A program made the translations under genes and the position numbers. Of a stretch of DNA of 64,000 nt, positions 57,390-64,000 are shown piece by piece. Under the pieces are notes generated by a model. It had not been told where the DNA came from and searched no databases. It saw nothing but the letters and a program-made list of their open reading frames with translations. Origin of the DNA: CAWCUK01 sp963798775 (GTDB lineage: Bacteria > Bacteroidota > Ignavibacteria > Ignavibacteriales > Ignavibacteriaceae); NCBI GenBank assembly GCA_963798775.1, contig CAWCUK010000004.1, positions 744,001-808,000 of the forward strand, in the 5' to 3' direction. Position 1 is the stretch's first letter. Each line of letters starts with the position of its first letter.

Positions 57390-58757
57390 TTAGGCATTAA
57401 AAATCTCAACCTTTGGGTTAACTAAACTTTTCGGGATTAATGCCGGCCAGTATGCAACAACTTCACTAGGTTTCGGCCTTCCGCCCGCAAAACCTGTAAC
57501 ACTGGGAGGACCGGTTAGAATTAATGGCGCAATTTCTTTTCCGAATCTTTCCACCGATTTATATTCATCAGACCGAACAGCAACTTTAAGCATCACTTCA
57601 TTTATTTTATCTTCATCAAGTTCAATTGACAAAGGGCCATGACACGCGTTATAACCAATAAATTCCGTTCTAATTTCATCAAATTTTAGATTTAAATTTT
57701 CAAGACGTTTTCTTAATATTTTGTCCGCCGCTTTAGCCTTTGTTAATGCCTGCGGCCAAGAATAAGTTAATGATGCAGACGCTGAATATCCGCTTGAGTA
57801 AGAACAAGATACTTTATAAAATTCTGTTTCCGGCCTACCTTTTATACTGTAAACTTTTACTCTATCCTTACCGTCTTCTTCTAATTTTATTGAAGTAAAA
57901 TCGGCAACACAATCCGGAGTAATGTACTGAGTGGGATCACCTATCTCATAAACTAACTGCTCGGCAACCGTTTCGTAAGAAACTTTTCCCCCGGTTTTTT
58001 CATGTTTGGTTATAATAAAATTTCCATCGGGATAAGCTTCCGCAATAGGAAATCCAATTTCCGCCATATTTTCAACCGACTGCCAATCGCCTAAAAAGTT
58101 ACCGCCGGATGACTGCGCGCCGCACTCAAGAATATGTCCGGCAACTGTGCCGGCAGAAAGTAAATCAAAATCTTTATTATTCCATCCGAATTCATAAATC
58201 ATAGGAGCTAAAGTTAAACCTGTATCGGTGGTTCTTCCTGTAATAACTATATCCGCTCCCTTCTGCAGAGCTTCGACAATGGGGAAAGCCCCAAAATATA
58301 CATTCGCGCTTAAAATTTTATCTTTAACAGATTTTATAGATTCACCGGTTTCCATATTATTTAATTCAGCGCCCTGTTCAATAATTTCATCAAGACGGTC
58401 CTTAATATTATCTCCTAAAACCACAGCAACTTTTAACTCTTTTATTTTTAACTCCTTTGCTATATCTATTATAGACTCAGCACAGGCTGCCGGATTTACT
58501 CCTCCACCGTTAGTGATTACTTTTATTCCTTTTTCTTTGCAAATTGGAAGAATACGCCGCATTAAATCGGGAATATCTCGGGCATAACCAAATTCCGGAT
58601 TTTTATTTTTTTGTTTTTGAAGAATGGACATTGTAACTTCGGCGAGATAATCCATTACAAGATAATCAATATTACCTTTTGTAACTTGATGGTAAGGAGC
58701 ATCAATTAGATCCCCCCAAAAACCCTGCCCGGAAGCAATTCTAATTTTCTCTTTCAT
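57390..58757 (-). CDS. AtuA family protein (DUF1446), large subunit
   Basis: A 455-residue DUF1446 protein: IRIASGQGFWGDLIDAPYHQ at the N-terminus, GGGVNPAACAE, ITGRTTDTGLTLAP and ILECGAQSSGGNFLGDW. The C-terminus ends GPPSVTGFAGGRPKPSEVVA. The ATG at 58757 is chosen over the TTG one codon upstream because GGAAT lies suitably before it. AtuA-type proteins are associated with acyclic terpene or branched acyl-CoA breakdown, but no other atu/liu gene is in the window, so that role should not be assumed. It is inserted between miaA and prfB. Confidence 0.82.
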   Translation of the reverse strand: MKEKIRIASGQGFWGDLIDAPYHQVTKGNIDYLVMDYLAEVTMSILQKQKNKNPEFGYARDIPDLMRRILPICKEKGIKVITNGGGVNPAACAESIIDIAKELKIKELKVAVVLGDNIKDRLDEIIEQGAELNNMETGESIKSVKDKILSANVYFGAFPIVEALQKGADIVITGRTTDTGLTLAPMIYEFGWNNKDFDLLSAGTVAGHILECGAQSSGGNFLGDWQSVENMAEIGFPIAEAYPDGNFIITKHEKTGGKVSYETVAEQLVYEIGDPTQYITPDCVADFTSIKLEEDGKDRVKVYSIKGRPETEFYKVSCSYSSGYSASASLTYSWPQALTKAKAADKILRKRLENLNLKFDEIRTEFIGYNACHGPLSIELDEDKINEVMLKVAVRSDEYKSVERFGKEIAPLILTGPPSVTGFAGGRPKPSEVVAYWPALIPKSLVNPKVEIFNA

Positions 58758-58771
58758 CAAGTATTCCTTAT

Positions 58772-59713
58772 TTATTTTGAAGATTTATTTAATACTTTAA
58801 TTATTTTTTCAGCTTTTTCGGATAAATTAGTAGATGAATTCATTTTAAACCAATTTATTCTTTTATCGCCGTTAAACCACGTCATTTGACGTTTTGCAAA
58901 TCTACGTGTATTTCTTTTCATTAATTCCACCGCTCTGTCTAAAGATATTTCCCCATCCAAATAAGAAATTATTTCTTTATATCCAACTGTGTTTAATGAA
59001 TTTAATTCTTTGTTATAATTCATGCTTAGAATATTTTTCACTTCATCTATTAAACCGGATTCAATCATTTTATCAACACGGTGTTCAATATTTTTATAAA
59101 GAAATTCTCTTTCCCACAATAAACCAAATTGGAAAAAAGTAATTTGTGTTTTCCTTTTTTTCATTTTTTGTTCTCGATGATGTTCCCAGATTGGTTTCCC
59201 GGTAATTTTATAAACTTCTAATGCTCTAATCACTCTTTTCCAATTTTGAGGAAGCATTGCCGCCGCGCTTTTCGGATCAATCTTTTTTAATTCTTCGTAA
59301 ATATATTCTTCACCTAATTGATTCTTCTTTTCCAAAAGCTCTTTTCGTATTTCTTCATTCGTATCGGCACTTTCGGCAATTCCGTCAATTATAGCTTTTA
59401 TGTATAATCCCGAACCTCCGGCAACAATGGGAGTTTTATTTTTCTTATTAACTTTTTTAATTATTTCTAATGATTCATTTTCAAATTGGTTTACATTATA
59501 ATTTTGATCCGGCTTAAGCAAATCTATAAAATGATGTTTTACGGTAAACAATTCCTCATCAGACGGTTTTGCCGTTCCGATATTTAAATATTTATAAATC
59601 TGCCTGCTGTCAGCCGAAATAATTTCCGAATCCAATTTTTTAGCTATTTCTAAACTTAGAGCGGTTTTACCGGAACATGTTGGGCCGACGATAACTATTA
59701 CTTTTGGTTCCAC
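58772..59713 (-). CDS. miaA: tRNA dimethylallyltransferase
   Basis: MiaA transfers a dimethylallyl group to A37 of tRNAs reading U-starting codons. It has 313 residues, with the P-loop VIVGPTCSGKTALS near the N-terminus, then SADSRQIYKYLNIGTAKPS (DSRQxY), HHFIDLL and PIVAGGSGLYIKAI. The C-terminal RNA-contact helix has MKRNTRRFAKRQMTWF. The start is GTG at 59713, overlapping the pcm 3' end by 16 bases; no in-frame ATG precedes the P-loop. Confidence 0.94.
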   Translation of the reverse strand: MEPKVIVIVGPTCSGKTALSLEIAKKLDSEIISADSRQIYKYLNIGTAKPSDEELFTVKHHFIDLLKPDQNYNVNQFENESLEIIKKVNKKNKTPIVAGGSGLYIKAIIDGIAESADTNEEIRKELLEKKNQLGEEYIYEELKKIDPKSAAAMLPQNWKRVIRALEVYKITGKPIWEHHREQKMKKRKTQITFFQFGLLWEREFLYKNIEHRVDKMIESGLIDEVKNILSMNYNKELNSLNTVGYKEIISYLDGEISLDRAVELMKRNTRRFAKRQMTWFNGDKRINWFKMNSSTNLSEKAEKIIKVLNKSSK

Positions 59714-60339
59714 CCTTCCCTTCCGATTAATGGAACAAATGAAAATTCCGGAACTTCAACTTCATCAAAATTATCTTCTTCTATTTTAGTAATAATTTTT
59801 AATGTTTGTGAATTTCTTGTACCTACGGGAATAACCAATCTTCCGCCTACCGCTAATTGTTTTTTCAACGAAATAGGAATTGTCGGCGATCCTGCGGTAA
59901 CAATTATTCCTTCATACGGCGCATATTCTTCCCAACCGATTGTTCCGTCGCCGTATTTTGTATGAACTCTAATTCCTAATTTATCAAATAATTTTTGTGT
60001 TCTTAAATAAATATCAAATTGTCGTTCAATACTGTAAACTTTCATTCCCATTTTTTCCAGAATCGCGGCTTGATATCCCGATCCGGTACCAATCTCTAAT
60101 ATTTTTGAATCCTTTTTTTTAAGTTTCAAAGCTTCAGTCATATAAGCAACTGTATATGGTTGAGATATTGTTTGGCTGTAACCGATAGGCAGAGCAGCAT
60201 CTTTATACGCGTGGTGTTTCATCGCTTCGGGAACAAATTTATGACGTTCGACATCTCCGATTGCTTTTAATACAAAAATATCATTAATACCACGCTCCGA
60301 GAGTTTGTCGACCAGGGCTTCACGTTCTGCTTCAAACAT
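59698..60339 (-). CDS. pcm: Protein-L-isoaspartate O-methyltransferase
   Basis: A 213-residue SAM-dependent repair methyltransferase acting on isoaspartyl residues in damaged proteins. Visible motifs are FVPEAMKHHAYKDAALPIGY, QTISQPYTVAYMTEAL, the SAM motif ILEIGTGSGYQAAIL, YSIERQF and IIVTAGSPTIP. It is the first gene of the minus-strand run to prfB. Confidence 0.93.
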   Translation of the reverse strand: MFEAEREALVDKLSERGINDIFVLKAIGDVERHKFVPEAMKHHAYKDAALPIGYSQTISQPYTVAYMTEALKLKKKDSKILEIGTGSGYQAAILEKMGMKVYSIERQFDIYLRTQKLFDKLGIRVHTKYGDGTIGWEEYAPYEGIIVTAGSPTIPISLKKQLAVGGRLVIPVGTRNSQTLKIITKIEEDNFDEVEVPEFSFVPLIGREGWNQK

Positions 60340-60438
60340 TTTTTTAACTGTATTTAGTAAAAATTTATTCCCAAAGATAAAATAAAATAATTAATTATTT
60401 AATTTTGTAGATCAATTGTTTTGGATTCAGGAGATAAA

Positions 60439-60957
60439 ATGTTAGATATTTTGTTCAGCGCGTTCTTAATTATGTGTATGAGGGTATGCGATGTTACAAT
60501 CGGAACTATAAGAACAATTTTGGTGGTTCAGGGAAGAAAATATTACGCGGGTTTGGCCGGATTTTTTGAAGTATTAATTTGGGTTTTTGCTATCAGATTT
60601 ATTATGCAGCATCTCGATCAGATACCAAATTTTTTCGGATACGCAACCGGTTTTGCACTCGGGAATATTCTTGGTATTACGCTTGAACAAAAAATAGGCT
60701 TAGGATTTGTTCAATTAACGGTAATTTCTCGCCATTTAACCGATAAAATCGCAAATACTTTACGAAAATCAAGATTCGGAGTTACTATACTTCCTGCAGA
60801 AGGCGGCACGGGTGGTATTTCTATTTTAGTTGTGATTACAGCAAGAAAATCACAGAAAAAATTAATCAATTTAATCGAATCGATAGATCCCGATTGTTTT
60901 ATTACAATTCAGCATTCACTCCCGTATCGAGGTTTTATTCATGGTTCAAGAAAATGA
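60439..60957 (+). CDS. UPF0316 / DUF2179 membrane protein
   Basis: A 172-residue protein with an N-terminal membrane region of about three helices (about 1-85; ALGNILGITLEQK between helices and domain) and a C-terminal DUF2179 domain (about 90-172; FGVTILPAEGGTGGISILVV). The ATG at 60439 is preceded by AGGAGATAAA; the in-frame TTG at 60421 lies upstream of that site and is rejected. The function is not established. Confidence 0.85.
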   Translation: MLDILFSAFLIMCMRVCDVTIGTIRTILVVQGRKYYAGLAGFFEVLIWVFAIRFIMQHLDQIPNFFGYATGFALGNILGITLEQKIGLGFVQLTVISRHLTDKIANTLRKSRFGVTILPAEGGTGGISILVVITARKSQKKLINLIESIDPDCFITIQHSLPYRGFIHGSRK

Positions 60958-60960
60958 TTA

Positions 60961-61695
60961 TTACTTATTTAATATTGTGAACATTGCGTCACGTTTTTCC
61001 ATCATTTGTTTGGCCGGACCTACGGCGGATTCGTAAATATCATTTTTTATTGATGCCATTGCTTCATCAATAAAATCTTCAACAGGCATTCCACCGTGAG
61101 TTTGAGATTTATCTTTTCGCCTGTCATGCCCTAATTCACTATCCACTGAAGGAGGCGCAATTTCAAAGACTTTAACAGATGTATTTTTTAGCTGATGACG
61201 TAAAGATAAAGTTATAGAATGAAGTGCAGCTTTAGTAGCGCAATAAATTGGCATAAACGCTATTGGTGTAAAAGCAAGTCCGGAAGAAATATTAATTATT
61301 GCGGATTCTTTTTTTGATTTTAAATGCTCTGCTAAAAGAGAACTTAAATGAATCGGGGCAATTAAATTTGTCCCTATTTCGTCATTAACTCTCCTCATAT
61401 CAAGCTTTCCGGTTAAATCTGCTAAAAGTTGAATCCCGGCGTTATTTATCAGGATGTTAGTTTCGGGATAATTATTTATAATCCATTCCGCTAATCTGAT
61501 TCTTTCGTTTTCGTTATTAATATCGCTTACTCTTGTAATTATATTTTTATTCGAATTTTTTATTTGTTCTAATCTTTCTTTTCTTCTGCCGCAAATAATA
61601 ACTTTGTTATCGAGCGATAAAAATCTTTTAGCAAATCCAAAACCAATTCCGGAGGTTCCGCCGGTTATTAAAATTGTGTTTCTTGAATTATTCAT
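60961..61695 (-). CDS. SDR family oxidoreductase (DltE-like)
   Basis: A 244-residue short-chain dehydrogenase: ILITGGTSGIGFGFAKRFLS as cofactor motif, ILINNAGIQ, catalytic Ser in IINISSGLAFTPIA and Tyr/Lys in YCATKAALHS. The ending (DRRKDKSQTHGGMPVEDFID) and the general pattern resemble DltE/YvaG-type SDRs of unknown substrate. It probably shares a transcript with the YciI-like gene 42 bases upstream. It converges with the UPF0316 gene, with 3 bases between stops. Confidence 0.84.
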   Translation of the reverse strand: MNNSRNTILITGGTSGIGFGFAKRFLSLDNKVIICGRRKERLEQIKNSNKNIITRVSDINNENERIRLAEWIINNYPETNILINNAGIQLLADLTGKLDMRRVNDEIGTNLIAPIHLSSLLAEHLKSKKESAIINISSGLAFTPIAFMPIYCATKAALHSITLSLRHQLKNTSVKVFEIAPPSVDSELGHDRRKDKSQTHGGMPVEDFIDEAMASIKNDIYESAVGPAKQMMEKRDAMFTILNK

Positions 61696-61737
61696 TTATT
61701 TACTTTTTGCTCATTTTAAAATTGAAAAAATAATCTA

Positions 61738-62016
61738 TTATTCATTTCCGATAACAACAGTCCACGGCCTGATATTCCAGTCTACTACCAGCTTATTTCT
61801 TACATAAGGATCATTTTTGGCGAAGTCTTCTACTATTTTAACATCATCGCATTTAAAAATTAAAATCGCGGCATCAGCGGGATGATCGAGCGCGCCGGCT
61901 AAAATAAGTTCTCCTCTTTCGTTTGCTTCTCTTGCGTATAATAAATGAGCGTCTCTAAACGGAATTCTTTTCTCAACGTAATCTTCAACCGTTTTATAAA
62001 ATAAGATGTAATACAT
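61738..62016 (-). CDS. YciI family protein
   Basis: A 92-residue ferredoxin-like-fold protein of the YciI/muconolactone-isomerase-like group. Conserved features are the N-terminal YYILFYKTVEDYVEKR, the His-Asp pair region FRDAHLLYARE and GELILAGALDHPADAAILIF; the C-terminus contains NDPYVRNKLVVDWNIRPW. The His and Asp suggest an enzyme, but no substrate is known. It lies upstream of the SDR gene on the same strand. Confidence 0.85.
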   Translation of the reverse strand: MYYILFYKTVEDYVEKRIPFRDAHLLYAREANERGELILAGALDHPADAAILIFKCDDVKIVEDFAKNDPYVRNKLVVDWNIRPWTVVIGNE

Positions 62017-62102
62017 AATAATTCCTTTTGAATAAATTGCTTTTACAAAATACCAATATTTAATTAATAAGTTGTGAAATAATGCTACTTTATATTTAGA
62101 TA

Positions 62103-62136
62103 TAAAAAAAAGCGGAAGAAATTATTCTCTTCCGCT
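62103..62136 (-). terminator. Terminator after the beta-helix protein
   Basis: Stem AGCGGAAGA (62111-62119) with TCTTCCGCT (62128-62136) around 8 bases; on the minus strand a run of T follows. It lies 26 bases after the stop of the T9SS beta-helix gene. Its stem shares AGCGGAAG with the terminator at 49717-49748. Confidence 0.83.
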
Positions 62137-62161
62137 CTTATAAAAGATAAAAAAATCATTC

Positions 62162-64000
62162 TTATTTCATTAATAGCATTTTACCGAATTTAATAAAATT
62201 GCTTCCGGCAGCTCGGTATATATATTCGCCGCTGGTAAGATTTTTTGCGTCAAAAACAAAAGTATGATTTCCTTTTGTTAAAAATCCATTATAAATTTCC
62301 GCAACTTTTTCTCCCAGAATATTAAAGACTTCAATTTTTACCTGCTGGCCGTTTACCAGATTTAAATTGAATTGTGTTGTCGGGTTAAACGGATTAGGAT
62401 ATGGCGGCGAAAGTTTATATTCTGAAGGATATTTATTTTCCTCTTCTATTCCGGTTGAAACGGAAACTTCTTTACATTTGCTAAATTCGGATGTACCTGT
62501 AGTCTCTAAAGAATTTCCTGTTTGATTAAAATAAGTTGCTGTCGCGGTTATTACATCACCTTGATTTAATGCCATAGATTCAGGTAAATCCGCAATAAAA
62601 GAAGAATCGGTTCCCGCGGTAGAAACATAATCTACATGACCTAAATATTTCTCTCCCTCGCCTCTTCCGTTAGCTTCACAAGATGAATTCACAAAAAATT
62701 CAATTCTATAATTGCCATCAAATTCGGTAAATAATTTTCCTTTAATTTCAGTTTTTTTTACTGAAGTTAAAACAGGGAAATTTTGAAGACGGTTTGGCCC
62801 ATTATCTACGTCACCGGAATCGTTCGGAGTTGGGCCGTCATAAAGTAAATCTATTCCCAAATCTTCACTTTCACTAATATAATTTCGAAGGAAAACTGCC
62901 CGTCCTCCTTTTCCGAACGTTATTCCGTTCTTTCCGTTTTTTCGAATATCATTTTCGGTAATATTATGGCCGTCCCCTTCTAAATAAATTCCGTGCCTCT
63001 TATTCCCTATAATTTTATTTCCTGTCTTCGGCCGCATAAATATCCCAACGTATGTCCCGGTGGAATCTCTAATATCTAAACCTGTTCTATTCGGTAAAAT
63101 TATAGATTCATCCGCGCCGATTCCAATTTTATTTCCTATAATAATATTATTTCTAAAACCCTGCCTCTGTTTTGGTTTAACTCTGTTATCTATACCGATT
63201 CCCGCAAAAGAATTTCCGGAAATAATATTTCCTCCCGTAATATCTTCATCGGTACTGTCTTTATTATATGGGCCGCCTATAGTAACATTTGTTGCGGTGT
63301 AAAGATAAATTCCATAACTGATTCGGCAGAGAATCTGTTGCTGTGGCGTTTGTACCAATTTTATTACTATAAATTTCCGCGCTCGGAGGATCATCTAGAA
63401 AATTTAATCCAGCAATTTCAATTCCTATCGAATCTCCGGAAATCAAATTTCCTTCATTTGCATTAAAACCTCCTATCAATACATCGTGCGCTGCCGGGCC
63501 GTTAACAAGATGTATCCCTCTTTTATTGCCGATTGCTTTCAGGCCCGAAGTATCTGTACCAATATAATTTCCTTTGATAATATTTCTGCTGCCCGGAGCC
63601 ATATAATTACCGGAGGCGCATTTAATTCCCGCGTTAGTATTACCGGAAATAATGTTTCGCTGCGATTTTTCAGTCCCGCCTATTTTAGCGTTATAAGCGT
63701 AAGCTCCAATACCTATAATATTTGGTTTTGCGTTGCTTCCCGATTGATCTACACCAATATAATTTCCTTCGATTACACAATTATCATAAGGCGCATTATC
63801 AATAATTCCGTATTCTCCGTTAGTTATATCCAAACCTTTAATTACGTCATCATTCATTAATGTTAAATTGGCACCGTCGCCTCCCGCCATTTTCATAATG
63901 GTTTCACCGGATAATTCAACTACAGGTGAACCTTTATAATCCGGTGCGGTCGTTCCGTCTATTACAATTCCTTCAGTTATATAATACCCTGTCGGCGAAG
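62162..64000 (-). CDS. Secreted right-handed beta-helix protein with T9SS sorting domain (partial at the window edge, one frameshift)
   Basis: The frame is open from the window edge (64000) and the 5' end is missing. Repeating parallel beta-helix units are visible (NCVIEGNYIGVDQSGS, NIIKGNYIGTDTSG, NNIIIGNKIGIGAD, HNITENDIRKNGKNGITFG). A C-terminal T9SS type A domain follows, beginning YPNPFNPTTQFNLNL and ending KFGKMLLMK. One indel near 63325 splits the ORF (LPNQLWNLSLHRN versus NYGIYLYTATNVTIGG). The repeated NxIxGNxIG pattern is typical of polysaccharide-binding or -cleaving beta-helices, but no catalytic set was recognised in the visible part. Confidence 0.83.

Overview
The window is a contiguous, AT-rich chromosomal segment. 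It most resembles Ignavibacteria or a close relative in the Bacteroidota/Chlorobi group. The clues are four proteins with C-terminal type IX secretion (T9SS type A) sorting domains, tandem KorA/KorB 2-oxoacid:ferredoxin oxidoreductases with the gamma domain fused to the N-terminus of alpha, a YbeY lacking the third His, and lineage-typical small families (DUF2795, DUF494/Smg, DUF2279). This placement is inference from protein content; there is no rRNA in the window.

Layout. 1-9010: end of lysS, then a + strand run of envelope and housekeeping genes (DUF2279 protein, GT2 glycosyltransferase, Wzi-like outer membrane protein, S41 protease, DUF3108 protein, gamma-carbonic anhydrase, MBL hydrolase, ybeY, smg). 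9022-15980: topA, xerC, hpf, hprK, an M23 peptidase, a DUF2795 protein and holB. 16095-19983: thiolase, 3-hydroxybutyryl-CoA dehydrogenase and a ClC channel. 20205-27597 (minus): purF, a giant S8 protease, pgsA, ftsY and a small membrane protein, mostly overlapping or tightly spaced. 27816-29296 (+): an orphan ORF and an SDR enzyme. 29349-29774 (minus): tRNA-Pro, tRNA-Arg, tRNA-His and tRNA-Glu, closed by a terminator. 30008-33164 (+): Lol-type lipoprotein exporter. 33184-41802 (minus): pepA, nrnA and two tandem korAB pairs. 42154-45606 (minus): nadE and dsbD. 45787-49621: secreted esterase, PspC/LiaF-like pair, MGMT-like protein and GDPD. 49777-55547 (minus): two paralogous T9SS beta-propeller proteins around a lipoprotein. 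55887-60339 (minus): pcm-miaA-atuA-atuA C-terminal subunit-prfB. 60439-64000: UPF0316 protein, SDR, YciI and a partial T9SS beta-helix protein.

The most striking global pattern is a tract from about 2.8 to 11.3 kb where almost every gene, including normally essential topA, carries frameshifts or in-frame stops, while later genes are mostly intact. Six isolated breaks of the same type occur later (S8 protease, purF, Lol permease, korA copy 2, nadE, beta-helix protein). I read these as base-calling or assembly errors, because reading across the shifts restores full-length conserved proteins. prfB is the exception: its in-frame TGA is the conserved programmed +1 frameshift.

I found no mobile element, phage, CRISPR array or defence system, and nothing I can honestly call a new system. 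The best leads are the duplicated korAB operon, the propeller-lipoprotein-propeller cassette, the large secreted protease translationally coupled to pgsA/ftsY, and two small unrecognised ORFs.
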